From Streptomyces sp. (lineage in GTDB: Bacteria; Actinomycetota; Actinomycetes; Streptomycetales; Streptomycetaceae), in assembly GCF_019510245.1 (NCBI RefSeq), contig NZ_JAEKKT010000125.1, positions 1 to 64,000 on the forward strand: a stretch of DNA of 64,000 bases. Reading direction: 5' to 3'. Position 1 is the first letter of the stretch; each line of letters begins with the position of its first letter. A model generated the notes under the pieces. The model was given only the letters and a program-made list of their open reading frames with translations, ran no database searches and had not been told where the DNA came from. The position numbers and the translations under genes are program-made. Shown one piece after another: positions 45,399-53,996 of the stretch.

Positions 45399-47045
45399 TC
45401 AGCGCTGGCCGGTCTTGCCCTTCAGGGAGTCCCGCAGGTTCTTCCGCCGGGCATGGTCGGCCGGCGCCGCCGCCTTCGGCTCCGCGTGCCCCGCACACGA
45501 GGCGTGCCGCTTCGGGAGCCGGCCCTCCAGCAGGTAGGCCTCCAGGTAGCCGTTGACGCACTTGTTGGGGCCGCCGCCGATGCCGTGCGTGCCCGCGTCC
45601 CGCTCGGTCACCAGCACCGAGTCGGACAGGCGCCGGTTCATCTCCAGCGCGCCCGCGTACGGCGTGGCCGCGTCCCGCTCGGCCTGCAGGATGAGCGTGG
45701 GCGGCAGCTCACCGGGGCCCGTCCGCACGTCGAGCGGCTTCTGGCGGGGCGCCGGCCAGTAGGCGCACGGCAGGTTCATGAAGGCGTTGTCCCAGGTCTC
45801 GAAGGGTGCCACGCGCGCGAGCCGGGTGTTGTCCCGGTTCCACGTCCGCCACTTCGCCGGCCAGGTCGCGTCGTTGCACTCGACGGCCGTGTAGACCGCG
45901 TTGCCGTTCTCCGCCGCGGCGGCCGTCTCCGCCGCCGGTGCCGCCAGCCGGACCAGGGGTTTGGCGTCCCCCTTCAGGAACTTCGACAGCGCCTCCGCCC
46001 GGCTCGGCCAGAAGTCGTCGTAGTAGCCGGCCGACAGGAACGCGCCCTGCAACTGCCCCGGCCCGACCTTCCCGCCGGCCGCCTTCTTCGCCAGCCGCCT
46101 GCCGGCCTTGTCGTAACTCGCCTGCACCTTCGCGGCCGTGTCGCCGAGCTTGTACACGGCGTCGTTCCTGGCGATCCAGTCCCGGAAGTCCGCCCAGCGG
46201 CTCTCGAACGCGGCCGACTGCTCCAGGTTGTCCCGGTACCAGATCTGCGCCGGGTCCGGGTTCACCGCCGAGTCGAGCACCATCCGCCGTACGTGCGAGG
46301 GGAAGAGGGTCGCGTACAGCGCGCCGAAGTAGGTGCCGTACGAGGCGCCCATGAAGGTCAGCCGCCTCTCGCCGAGCGCCGCGCGCAGCACGTCCAGGTC
46401 ACGGGCGTTGTTGAGCGAGGTGTAGTGGCGGAGTCTGCTCCCGGAGCGCTTGAGGCAGCCTTTCGCGTACGCCTTCGCCTCCTTGATCCGGGCCTTCTTG
46501 TACTCCTCGGAGGGGTGCGTCGGCGACTGCGACGGCGCCTTGTAGAAGTGCTTGGGGTCGACGCAGGACAGCGGGGCGGAGTGCTCGACGCCGCGCGGGG
46601 CGTAGCCGACCAGGTCGTAGGCGGCGGCGATGCGCTTCCACTCGGGCAGCACGCCGACCATCGGGAAGAGCATGCCGGAGGCGCCGGGCCCGCCCGGGTT
46701 GTAGACCAGGACACCCTGCCGGGGGACCCTGCGCTTGCTGTTGTGCGGGTCCCTGTGGGTGGCCGCCACCCGGCTGACGGTCAGTCTGATCTGCTTGCCG
46801 TCCGGGTGCGCGTAGTCCAGCGGTACGCTCACGGTGCCGCACCGCAAGGTGTCCGGAGCCTCCAGATCGGCGGCGCACCTGCCGAAGTCGATGCCCGCCG
46901 CGCGCGCCCGCGCGGCGGCCACGGCGGTGCCGTGCAGTTCGGCCGCCGCCGTGGCCGGGACGCGGGGGGCGCTCCCGGCCGGGGCGGCGGCCAGGGTGGT
47001 CAGGATCAGGGACCCGGCGGCCGAGTACAGGGCGGGGGCTCTCAT
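45399..47045 (-). CDS. Secreted alpha/beta-hydrolase, tripeptidyl aminopeptidase-like
   Basis: This 548-residue exported serine peptidase-like hydrolase resembles Streptomyces SlpD/Tap enzymes. The ATG at 47045 has AAGGG eight bases before it and begins a signal peptide (YSAAGSLILTTLAAAPAGSA). The fold starts LVYNPGGPGASGMLFP. The triad is Ser in MGASYGTYFGA, Asp in LILQAERDAATPYAGA and His in RDAGTHGIGGG. The C-terminal cap contains cysteines (CAYWPAP, NKCVNGY, HASCAG) that probably form disulfides. It would release N-terminal tripeptides outside the cell. Confidence 0.88.
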   Translation of the reverse strand: MRAPALYSAAGSLILTTLAAAPAGSAPRVPATAAAELHGTAVAAARARAAGIDFGRCAADLEAPDTLRCGTVSVPLDYAHPDGKQIRLTVSRVAATHRDPHNSKRRVPRQGVLVYNPGGPGASGMLFPMVGVLPEWKRIAAAYDLVGYAPRGVEHSAPLSCVDPKHFYKAPSQSPTHPSEEYKKARIKEAKAYAKGCLKRSGSRLRHYTSLNNARDLDVLRAALGERRLTFMGASYGTYFGALYATLFPSHVRRMVLDSAVNPDPAQIWYRDNLEQSAAFESRWADFRDWIARNDAVYKLGDTAAKVQASYDKAGRRLAKKAAGGKVGPGQLQGAFLSAGYYDDFWPSRAEALSKFLKGDAKPLVRLAAPAAETAAAAENGNAVYTAVECNDATWPAKWRTWNRDNTRLARVAPFETWDNAFMNLPCAYWPAPRQKPLDVRTGPGELPPTLILQAERDAATPYAGALEMNRRLSDSVLVTERDAGTHGIGGGPNKCVNGYLEAYLLEGRLPKRHASCAGHAEPKAAAPADHARRKNLRDSLKGKTGQR

Positions 47046-47198
47046 GGCGTATCCCTTCGGTGCAACGGCTGCGGTGGCGTGGCGGCAAGGCACCGCAGCG
47101 ACTGCACGGCAGCAATAAAAGGGATATTTCGACCGGTTGGCGGCGAAGGCAAGCACCATCGGGCCGGTGTCGGCGCAATGCCCCCTATGCGCCCCCGC

Positions 47199-47977
47199 TC
47201 ACTCCCGGGGGAGCTGGTCCCGGTGTGCGAAGGCCGCACGCAGCTCCGGCTCGCCGATCGCGCGGATGCCGCGGACGGCGACGGAGGCCAGCAGCGAGTG
47301 GTCGTCGGCCGCGCGGTTCGCCCGCCGGTGCAGCGGGCCGAGGAGCCGCTGACCGGCCGGGGAGGCCCAGCGCGAGTACGGGTGCACCTCGACGCGGGCG
47401 ATGGCCAGACAGCTCAGCGTCAGGGTGAGGGGCAGCGCGAACCAGACGGCGACCAGGTCGCGCGGCATCTCGGTCGGAGCGGGCAGCGTCAGCGCGCGAC
47501 ACCGAGACCGAGGACCGCCAGCGCGGCGGCGCGGACCTGCCGGACACCGGCCGCGACCGTCGTCCGCGCCGCCGTGTCGGGCACCGCGAGCCCGGCCCGT
47601 ACCAGCTCCTCGCCGAGACTGCGCACGGCGTCCGTGTCGGCCGCCGCCGAGCGCACCGGCGCTATCCGCGACTGCCCCTCGGGCCCGATGGCCCCTATCA
47701 CCGACCGCTCCATCTCGTCCCGCCCCCGCGGGTCCACGACGGTGGCCCAGCCGGTGTGGGCGAGCAGCAGCCGCCGCTGCCTGGCCATGGACACCAGCGT
47801 CAGATCGGCGACCCGCGCGGGCCCGCCGGACAGGAACGCGGCCTCGTACAGCGTCAGATCGTGTCCGTGGCCCGCGTCCGCGTCGACGGCCGCCGTCCGT
47901 ACGGCGGCCAGGCACAGCCGGGTGCAGGCGGTGCCGGCGACGGCCCAGGCCAGGAGCAGGAGAAGGACCCAGAACAT
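47199..47977 (-). pseudogene. TIGR04222-like membrane protein gene with a frameshift
   Basis: The ATG at 47977 opens MFWVLLLLLAWAVAGTAC and reads through LTLYEAAFLSGGPARVADLT and HTGWATVVDPRG to a stop at 47489-47491 (162 residues). The neighbouring frame continues without a gap as LTLPAPTEMPRDLVAVWF with a further membrane segment and ends at 47199. One missing G in a GCGGCGCTG-type run near 47492-47497 would restore a 259-residue protein. The family occurs beside DUF692 genes in Streptomyces, usually with a low-complexity tail, which is lacking here. Assembly error or a real mutation cannot be separated from sequence alone. Confidence 0.7.
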
Positions 47978-48074
47978 GACACGTTTCTATGCCAGGGTCC
48001 TGGCCACCGCCATGCCCTGTTCACATTCCGGACCGAGTGTTGCAAGTATGTGACGTTCCGTTTCCCCGTGCAGG

Positions 48075-48869
48075 TCAGGGGTTGTCTGAGGAGGCCGGCT
48101 CCGGGCTGGTGGTGGCGGGCGGCAGCGTGTACGTGGCGGACGGCGACGGGGCCGGTGTCGGCCACGGTGCGACCGGGGTCGCGTCCGCCGGGGCGACGAC
48201 GGGCGGTGCGGCGACGGGGGAGGGCGTGGCGGCCAACTGCTGTGCCAGCGTGCCGAAGTCGACGTAGCCGGTCGCCTCCAGGACCTTGATGTGGTCCAGG
48301 ACGGTGGTGTTGGCGTCGTCGGCGAGATCGCGGACCAGGGTGTTCTGGGTGGCGGCGCGGACCTGGGCGACCACGGAGAAGACCCGGCCGTGCGCCAGCC
48401 GCACGATGTTGGCGAACTCGCGGTCGAAGTCCTGCCCCTGCGCGGCGTTCAGCGTGGCGAGCCACTGCTGCTGCTGGGCGTTGGGCACGTTCGGGATCGG
48501 CACGCCGAGCCGGGTGGCGACGGTGCGGACGTGGGCGTCGAGCGAGGTGTGCCCGTCGACGAGGTGCTGCCCGGCCGTGCGTACGGCCGCGGTGGTGCCC
48601 TTCTGCTCCGCCATCTCCCCGGCCGGCAGCTCCCAGAGCCCGGCGAGGCGGACCTTCACGACGAAGTCCCGGTCCTGCGCGGACAGCGGGCCGTACGCGG
48701 TCGACACGGTCTGGGCGCTGAGCACGTTCACCGAGCCGGTCGGGTCGGAACGGTCGGCGTACGACCAGATCGGGAAGACCAGGGCGGCGAGGGTCGCCGC
48801 GAGACAGACGATGATCAGCCCGGTACCGCTGAATATGCCTCGTCCCTGGACGGGGGGTCGGGGTCGCAT
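48075..48869 (-). CDS. DUF4142 membrane-anchored protein, copy 1
   Basis: This 264-residue protein has one N-terminal membrane anchor (GLIIVCLAATLAALVFPIWSY) and an outside DUF4142 helical bundle (DRDFVVKVRLAGLWELPAG; AHGRVFSVVAQVRAATQNTL). A Pro/Ser/Thr-rich tail of about 60 residues follows. DUF4142 bundles have a ferritin-like arrangement but no proven activity. A closely similar paralogue is encoded at 50690-51481, and the DUF692 enzyme gene lies between the two. Confidence 0.85.
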   Translation of the reverse strand: MRPRPPVQGRGIFSGTGLIIVCLAATLAALVFPIWSYADRSDPTGSVNVLSAQTVSTAYGPLSAQDRDFVVKVRLAGLWELPAGEMAEQKGTTAAVRTAGQHLVDGHTSLDAHVRTVATRLGVPIPNVPNAQQQQWLATLNAAQGQDFDREFANIVRLAHGRVFSVVAQVRAATQNTLVRDLADDANTTVLDHIKVLEATGYVDFGTLAQQLAATPSPVAAPPVVAPADATPVAPWPTPAPSPSATYTLPPATTSPEPASSDNP

Positions 48870-48990
48870 AGTGCCTCCAGCACCGCACGCCGGGTGGGGT
48901 GCGGGGTTGGCATATTACCGAGGGGTGCGGAGACCGGTCCGACTGTGTGACGGACGAAGCAGCGCGGAAGGCGGTGGACCGTACGTCATC

Positions 48991-49072
48991 CGCGGGCCGG
49001 TGGGGGCTGGTCGCGCAGTTCCTCCCCCGGCCTTCGGCCGGGGGTACCCCCAGCGCCCCTGGCGGGGCGCTG
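48991..49072. repeat. Intergenic repeat, copy in the DUF692 cluster
   Basis: This is a full-length copy: CCGGTGGGGGCTGGTCGCGC, a CCCCCGGCC-TTC-GGCCGGGGG hairpin, GGGGGTACCCCC, and GCGCCCC paired with GGGGCGC. It lies in the 410-base gap between DUF4142 copy 1 and the DUF692 gene. Confidence 0.8.
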
Positions 49073-49090
49073 CCCAGACGTGTCTCAGAC

Positions 49091-49270
49091 AGCCGCGGGC
49101 ACCTCGCCGTCGCCGGTCCCTGCGGGCCGGTCGGGGCTGGTCGCGCAGTTCCTCCCCCAGCGCCCCTTACGGGGCGCTGCTCGGCCGTTTCTCTTCAGCC
49201 GCGGGCAGTCGTGCCGCTGGGGCGGCACGGGTGGGTGCGGGCGGCGCCCGGAAAGCGCCGGGGAGCGTCC
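49091..49270. repeat. Composite ~180-bp repeat, copy 1
   Basis: This block joins a GCCGCGGGCACC leader, the GGCTGGTCGCGCAGTT core, a GCGCCCC hairpin and a second unit with the perfect hairpin CGTGCCGC-TGGG-GCGGCACG (49210-49229). The whole order is repeated at 61549-61736. It fills the end of the gap and just crosses nothing coding; the DUF692 stop is at 49280. Confidence 0.75.
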
Positions 49271-49279
49271 CCCCGGCCG

Positions 49280-50563
49280 CTAACCCCGCCGCAGCAGCAC
49301 CCTGCGCGTCAGCGACCGCCGCGGTGCCGGTCCCGACCGTTCCCGCCACCACTGCTCCAGTCGCCGATGAGAGGCCCCGCCCGCCAGCCGCCCCGCCCGC
49401 AGCAGCGACCCCGCGAACTCCAGGGCATCCCGCCGGTAACCCCCTGTCATCGGCCGCTCCTGCGCATACGAGAGGAAGGCGGGCCGGTAGCCCGGGCCCA
49501 GAATCTCCGGCAGTTCCGGCGCGATCTTCGCCACCACGTCCGCCCGCTTCGCCGCCAGCGCCCGCGCCTGCACCCCCATCCGCACCCGGTCGAACCCCTC
49601 CGGCACCGGCGTCCCCGCGACCAGCGACGACAGCATCGCGGTCTGTGCGAGCCCGACCCGCTGCCGGGTGGCGTCGGAGACCTCGGGGGCGGGAGTCGCC
49701 GGCGAGGGTTCCCACGGGCCGCCGGACACCGCGCCGCCGGCCGCGACCGCCGCCCGGATCGCCGCCACCTCCCGCTCCAGCTCGGCCGGTTCCGGGAAGT
49801 TCTCGTCCCGCTCCAGCAGCACACCCGGCGGGGCGACCCGGGACGCGAGGTCGGTCAGTATGTCCAGGACCGCCGGGGGCACCGGGTGGGCGTGGCTGTC
49901 GTGCCAGACGCCGTCCCGCTCGAAGCCCCCCGCGACATGGACGTAGGCGATCGCCTCGACGGGGAGGTCGGAGAGGGCCTTGGCCGGGTCCTCCCCGCGG
50001 TTGACGTGGTTGGTGTGCAGGTTCGCCACGTCGATCAGCAGCCGTACCCCGGTGCGGTCGGCGAGGTCGTACAGGAACTGCCCCTCGGTCATCTCCTCGC
50101 CCGGCCACGAGACGAGCGCGGCGATGTTCTCGACGGCGAGCGGCACGGGCAGCGCGGCCTGGGCGATGCGGACGTTCTCGCAGAGCACGTCGAGGCCGTC
50201 CCGGGTGCGGGGGACGGGGAGCAGGTGGCCCGCTTCCAGGGCGGGCGACGCCGTGCGCGGGCCGCCCGCGCGGACGAACGCGATGTGCTCGGTGACCAGT
50301 GGTGACGCCAGGGCCTCCGCCCGCTCGGCGAGTGCCCTCAGCCGTCCCTCGTCGGGGCGGTCCGCGCCGCCGAGGCCCAGCGAGACACCGTGCGGGACGA
50401 CCGTCACCCCGCGCTCGCGCAGCCGCCGCAGCGACTCGGGGAGATGGCCCGGGCAGGTGTTCTCGGCCACGACCTCGACCCAGTCGATGCCCGCCATGCG
50501 TTCCACGGCGTCCGCGATCTCCGGCCGCCAGCCGATGCCCGTGCCGAGCCGCTCCAGGATCAT
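49280..50563 (-). CDS. DUF692 (MNIO) enzyme with fused C-terminal partner-like domain
   Basis: This 427-residue protein belongs to the multinuclear non-heme iron oxidative enzyme family (MbnB, TglH, ChrH), which modifies peptides. The TIM-barrel metal ligands are visible: [67 protein letters not shown] and [11 protein letters not shown]. From about residue 285 a second helical domain follows ([20 protein letters not shown]), which may replace the separate partner protein other MNIOs need. It lies between two DUF4142 genes; no obvious precursor peptide is adjacent. The ATG is well placed after GGGGGACGGCC. Confidence 0.88.
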   Translation of the reverse strand: MILERLGTGIGWRPEIADAVERMAGIDWVEVVAENTCPGHLPESLRRLRERGVTVVPHGVSLGLGGADRPDEGRLRALAERAEALASPLVTEHIAFVRAGGPRTASPALEAGHLLPVPRTRDGLDVLCENVRIAQAALPVPLAVENIAALVSWPGEEMTEGQFLYDLADRTGVRLLIDVANLHTNHVNRGEDPAKALSDLPVEAIAYVHVAGGFERDGVWHDSHAHPVPPAVLDILTDLASRVAPPGVLLERDENFPEPAELEREVAAIRAAVAAGGAVSGGPWEPSPATPAPEVSDATRQRVGLAQTAMLSSLVAGTPVPEGFDRVRMGVQARALAAKRADVVAKIAPELPEILGPGYRPAFLSYAQERPMTGGYRRDALEFAGSLLRAGRLAGGASHRRLEQWWRERSGPAPRRSLTRRVLLRRG

Positions 50564-50600
50564 GGCCGTCCCCCTCCTGCTCCGAATGACGGGGGTATGG

Positions 50601-50675
50601 CCCCGGAGCGCGTCCGCGAACCGTGTTGTCCGCCGCTTCAGAGCAACATTTGAGGTTCGCGCCCGCGCTCCGGGG
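50601..50675 (-). ncRNA. Large imperfect stem-loop between DUF4142 copy 2 and DUF692
   Basis: CCCCGGAGCGCG (50601-50612) pairs with CGCGCTCCGGGG (50664-50675). After a three-by-three internal loop GCGAACC (50616-50622) pairs with GGTTCGC (50654-50660), and TGTTG/CAACA can close an apical stem. It fills the 126-base gap inside an apparent operon. Such a structure could be an attenuator, a processing signal or a small RNA leader; it does not match a riboswitch class I know. Confidence 0.55.
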
Positions 50676-50689
50676 AGCTGTGCGGCCGG

Positions 50690-51481
50690 CTACCCGCCGA
50701 GCACGCCGAGGCTGTCCACCGGATCCGGGCGTGCGGTGTTCACCGTGCCAGGCGCGCCGGGGGAGGGCCGGGACGTGGTGCTCACGTCGCCGCCGGCCTG
50801 CGCGGCCGGTGTGGAGGGCACCACCACTCCCGGCGCCGGCACCGGGGGACCGGTCGGACTGGCCGTGGACGCGTTGGCGATCTCGTTGGCGATGGCCTCG
50901 AAGTCGACCTTGCCGGTCTTCTCCAGGATCGTGATGTGGTCCAGCACGGTCTGGTTGGCGTCCGAGGCCAGCTGCCGCACCAGGCTGTTGCGGGTGGTGT
51001 TCCGTACCGTCCCGATCGCGGGGAAGATCTTGCCGTGCGCGGCCCGCAGCAGGTTCACGAACTTGTACTCGTACTCGGCGCCGGTCGCCGCCGACATCTC
51101 CTGCAGCCAGCCCTGCTGCTGCTCGTTCGGCACGTTGGGCAGTTCGACGCCGAGCTGCCCCGCGACGATCCGGACCCGTCGGTCCAGGTCGGTGTGGCCG
51201 ACGATCAGATGGTCGCCGGCCTCCTTGATCGCCGCGCTCGGGGCCCGCTCGATGGCCTGCTGCCCGGCCGGCAGCTCCCACAGCCCGGCGAGCCGGACCC
51301 GCACGATCAGATCGCGGTCGGCGGCGGACAGCGGGCCCCACTGGGTGGCCACGGTCCCCGCCGCCAGGTTCGCCTGCCCGGTGCCGGAGCGGTCGGCGTA
51401 CGACCACACGGGGTAGGCGAGCGCCCCGAGCGTGGTGGCGAGTGCCGCCAGGACCATGGCCGTACCGTTGAAACGCCGCAA
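50690..51481 (-). CDS. DUF4142 membrane-anchored protein, copy 2
   Basis: This 263-residue paralogue of the 48075-48869 product has the same plan: an N-terminal anchor (AMVLAALATTLGALAYPVWSY), the shared RVRLAGLWELPAGQQ, LPNVPNEQQQGWLQEM and QTVLDHITILEKTGKVDF motifs, and a Pro/Thr-rich end. It is the first gene of the run towards DUF692. A 14-bp palindrome lies upstream at 51538-51551. The pair probably faces the outside of the cell; whether they bind metal or the DUF692 product is unknown. Confidence 0.85.
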   Translation of the reverse strand: MRRFNGTAMVLAALATTLGALAYPVWSYADRSGTGQANLAAGTVATQWGPLSAADRDLIVRVRLAGLWELPAGQQAIERAPSAAIKEAGDHLIVGHTDLDRRVRIVAGQLGVELPNVPNEQQQGWLQEMSAATGAEYEYKFVNLLRAAHGKIFPAIGTVRNTTRNSLVRQLASDANQTVLDHITILEKTGKVDFEAIANEIANASTASPTGPPVPAPGVVVPSTPAAQAGGDVSTTSRPSPGAPGTVNTARPDPVDSLGVLGG

Positions 51482-51537
51482 GGGATGCCTCCCCGTGTCG
51501 CTGGTTCAGTGCCAGGACGTACGGGCGGGGCGGCAGC

Positions 51538-51551
51538 GTTGTTCAAACAAC
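51538..51551 (-). promoter_or_regulatory. 14-bp palindrome upstream of the DUF4142-DUF692 run
   Basis: GTTGTTCAAACAAC is a near-perfect dyad (GTTGTT, CA, AACAAC) 57 bases before the DUF4142 start and 22 after the end of the upstream gene. It is the only AT-rich spot in the gap and is a candidate operator for the cluster. Confidence 0.45.
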
Positions 51552-51572
51552 AGGCAAAGTTCGTCAGGGGAG

Positions 51573-52304
51573 TTAAAAAAGACCAGGTCGGCGGAGGGCG
51601 GGATGGTCCGCGACCACCGTGCAGCTGCCCGGGGCGATCTCGGTGAACCCGGCGTCCCGCACCAACGGCAGCCCGCTGTCCGTCAGTTCACGCCACTCGG
51701 CCGGATCGGCGGTCCGCACGGCGAGCGGGAACCCGGCGTCGCGCCACGCGTCCCGCTCCTCCTCCGACAGCGCCCACCAGGCCAGTTGGGCCCCGTGCCC
51801 GGCCTGTGCCATCGCCTTGCCGGCGGACATCTCCAACTCCGGGTTCAGCCACAGCACGGGCGTGGAGCGGTCGGCGCCCGCGGGGGGCTCGGAGTCGTCC
51901 AACTCGGTCCCGGACACCTGCAACTTGGCCAGGTCCCTGGGCCACCCGTCCAGGGGAACCGGCGGAAACACCCGTACCTCGGCCGACTTCCCCGAGAGGG
52001 TGATGCCGGGTAGCTCCCCGGCCCGCCGCCACTCGGCCCCGCGAGCCCGCCGCACGACCTTCCGGATCCGCGCGTCCTCCCAGTCCCGAACAGCCCGCGC
52101 CCACTCACCGTCCCCGAGAGCCCGCTCATCACTGAGCATGGCCAGCACGGCCCGAGCGGCCGTTTCGAGTGCGTCGGTGCGGGCAGGCGGAGCCGACTTC
52201 TCTATCCGCACGACAAGCGGCAACACGAACTGGGGTGCTTCGTCCCGTGCAGTGGGTTCCGTCTTGAACGGACTGTCGCCGGGTGACATGGAATCAACGC
52301 TCAC
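51573..52304 (-). CDS. PTH2-type peptidyl-tRNA hydrolase-like protein
   Basis: This 243-residue protein has the PTH2 active-site pattern LEMSAGKAMAQAGHGAQLAWW, preceded by VLWLNPELE, in its C-terminal half. The N-terminal half (about residues 25-120) is an actinobacterial extension without a recognised domain. PTH2 enzymes, usual in archaea and eukaryotes, free peptides from peptidyl-tRNA. The GTG at 52304 has TAGGGT seven bases before it, suggesting a leaderless start. Confidence 0.8.
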   Translation of the reverse strand: MSVDSMSPGDSPFKTEPTARDEAPQFVLPLVVRIEKSAPPARTDALETAARAVLAMLSDERALGDGEWARAVRDWEDARIRKVVRRARGAEWRRAGELPGITLSGKSAEVRVFPPVPLDGWPRDLAKLQVSGTELDDSEPPAGADRSTPVLWLNPELEMSAGKAMAQAGHGAQLAWWALSEEERDAWRDAGFPLAVRTADPAEWRELTDSGLPLVRDAGFTEIAPGSCTVVADHPALRRPGLF

Positions 52305-52338
52305 CCCATCACCCTAAAGGGCGCGGGCCGTGTCAATG

Positions 52339-52368
52339 TGCGGCTCCGCCGCGTGGGCGCGACCAGCC
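52339..52368. repeat. Type B repeat end between divergent genes
   Basis: These 30 bases (TGCGGCTCCGCCGCGTGGGC plus GCGACCAGCC) are identical to 14933-14962. They contain a short GCGG/CCGC stem. They sit between the divergent starts of the PTH2-like and ABC ATPase genes, an unusual place for a terminator-type repeat. Confidence 0.75.
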
Positions 52369-52431
52369 GCGACGCGCCCGCAGTCCGAGACGGTGCGCAC
52401 CCCCACGGCGGGATCGCTCGACAATGTCCCC

Positions 52432-53328
52432 ATGCACCGTGATCTTGAACTGGCCCGCGTAGGCCGCCGTTACGGCATACGCGGCCCCTGGGTGTTAAGA
52501 GGCATCGACCTCACCCTCACCCCCGGCTCCCTCACCCGCGTGGAAGGAGCGAACGGCACCGGCAAGTCCACCCTGCTCCGTATCGTCGCCGGCATAGACA
52601 CCCCCACGGAGGGCCGTGTCACCGGCCGCCCCCGCACCGCGTACGTACCCGAGCGCTTCCCCTCGGCCCTCCCCTTCACCCCCTCCGGCTACCTCACCCA
52701 TCTCGGCACCGTCCACGGCCTCTCCCGCGGGTCGGCCGCCGCCCGCGCAGCGGACTGGCTGGAGCGGTTCGGCGCCGCGGCCTACGCGGGCACGCCCATG
52801 GCCCAGCTCTCCAAGGGCACCAGTCAGAAGGTCGCCGTCGCCCAGGCGCTGCTCGCCGACCCCGAACTCCTCGTCCTGGACGAGGCCTGGACCGGCCTGG
52901 ACGCCGAGGCCCGCGCAGAGCTGGAACGGGCGGTCGCGGAGCGCACCGCCGCCGGCGGCGCCGTGGTGTTCGTCGACCACGATCCCCGGCGGCTCGCGGG
53001 CGCGCCCGACGCGATCCACCAGGTCGTCGACGGCACCCTCAAACCGCGTACCGTCCAGGCGACTTCAGCGGTCGGCCCGCTCACCGTGGTCACCGTCCGG
53101 GGCCCGGCCGGCGGCCGGCTGCCCGCCGACGCGACCCGGCCGGCGGCCTCGGCCGAGGAACCGGCGCCGGGCACCTACCGTCTTACCGTTCCCACATCCC
53201 ACTCGGACGTGGTCCTGCGCGCCCTGCTGACGGCCCGGCCGTCCTGGCACGTGGTCGCCGTCAGCCCCGCCGAGAGCCCCGTCGACACCCCTTCGGACGT
53301 CCTACCGGACGGGAAAGACCGCCCATGA
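52432..53328 (+). CDS. ABC exporter ATPase
   Basis: This 298-residue ATPase has Walker A (VEGANGTGKSTLL), signature QLSKGTSQKVAVAQ, Walker B (LLVLDEAWTGLD) and the switch histidine (VVFVDHDPRRL). The signature variant LSKGTSQK is common in small exporters such as CcmA-like or antibiotic-resistance pumps. About 80 residues after the ATPase core form an extra C-terminal domain. The ATG at 52432 has GACAAT seven bases before it and is probably leaderless. The membrane partner overlaps its stop. Confidence 0.86.
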   Translation: MHRDLELARVGRRYGIRGPWVLRGIDLTLTPGSLTRVEGANGTGKSTLLRIVAGIDTPTEGRVTGRPRTAYVPERFPSALPFTPSGYLTHLGTVHGLSRGSAAARAADWLERFGAAAYAGTPMAQLSKGTSQKVAVAQALLADPELLVLDEAWTGLDAEARAELERAVAERTAAGGAVVFVDHDPRRLAGAPDAIHQVVDGTLKPRTVQATSAVGPLTVVTVRGPAGGRLPADATRPAASAEEPAPGTYRLTVPTSHSDVVLRALLTARPSWHVVAVSPAESPVDTPSDVLPDGKDRP

Positions 53329-53996
53329 CCGCACTCCTGCGCTACCAGACCGCTCTCCTCCTGCGCTCCCAGCGCTGGCTGCCCCCGGTGATCCTGTACG
53401 CGGTGTTCCTGGGCGTGGGCGTGCAGAGCGGTCAGCCGGTGCTGGACTCGCTCGGCTACACGGCCGCCGCGCTGCTGCCGGTGGCCGCCTGGCTGGTGCG
53501 GATCTGCGTCACGGGCGAACCGCCGGCCGCCCGCGCCTGTGTCACCGCGGCGCGCGGCCCGGCCAGGGCCCATCTGGCCGCCCTGCTCACCGCCCTCGGC
53601 GCGGCCGCGCTGCTCGGCACGGCGGCCACCCTGGTCGTGACGGTGATCAGCCACCACGCCACCAATGACCACCGGTTCCCGGTGTCCCCCGTCCGGGCCG
53701 GAGCCGCCGGCCTCCTCGCGACCCTCGCCTGCGCGCTGCTCGGCAGCGCCGTCGGCGCGCTCACCAACCGGCCGCTGCTGCGCTCGCCGGGCCGGGCGGT
53801 GCCCACGATGCTGCTGGCCGCGCTGCTCGCCGTGGTGGCCGGGGGCTCCCCGGCGCACGCGGCGGTCAGCGGCCTGGTCTCCGGCTCGGAGTCCGGCCGG
53901 GTCCCGGTCTCCCCCCTGCCGGTGGCCGCGGCGGCCCTGCTCACCGCCGCGGCCTTCACCATGGCCTGCGCCGTCAACGGCCGCCGCTCATCCTGA
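53325..53996 (+). CDS. Membrane subunit of the small ABC exporter
   Basis: This 223-residue protein starts at the ATG that overlaps the ATPase stop (ATGA). It has about six hydrophobic segments (WLPPVILYAVFLGVGV; LAALLTALGAAALLGTAATL; VAAAALLTAAAFTMAC). No family motif stands out, so its role as permease rests on the coupling. The cargo is unknown. Its last nine bases overlap the convergent zinc-ribbon gene. Confidence 0.7.
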   Translation: MTALLRYQTALLLRSQRWLPPVILYAVFLGVGVQSGQPVLDSLGYTAAALLPVAAWLVRICVTGEPPAARACVTAARGPARAHLAALLTALGAAALLGTAATLVVTVISHHATNDHRFPVSPVRAGAAGLLATLACALLGSAVGALTNRPLLRSPGRAVPTMLLAALLAVVAGGSPAHAAVSGLVSGSESGRVPVSPLPVAAAALLTAAAFTMACAVNGRRSS

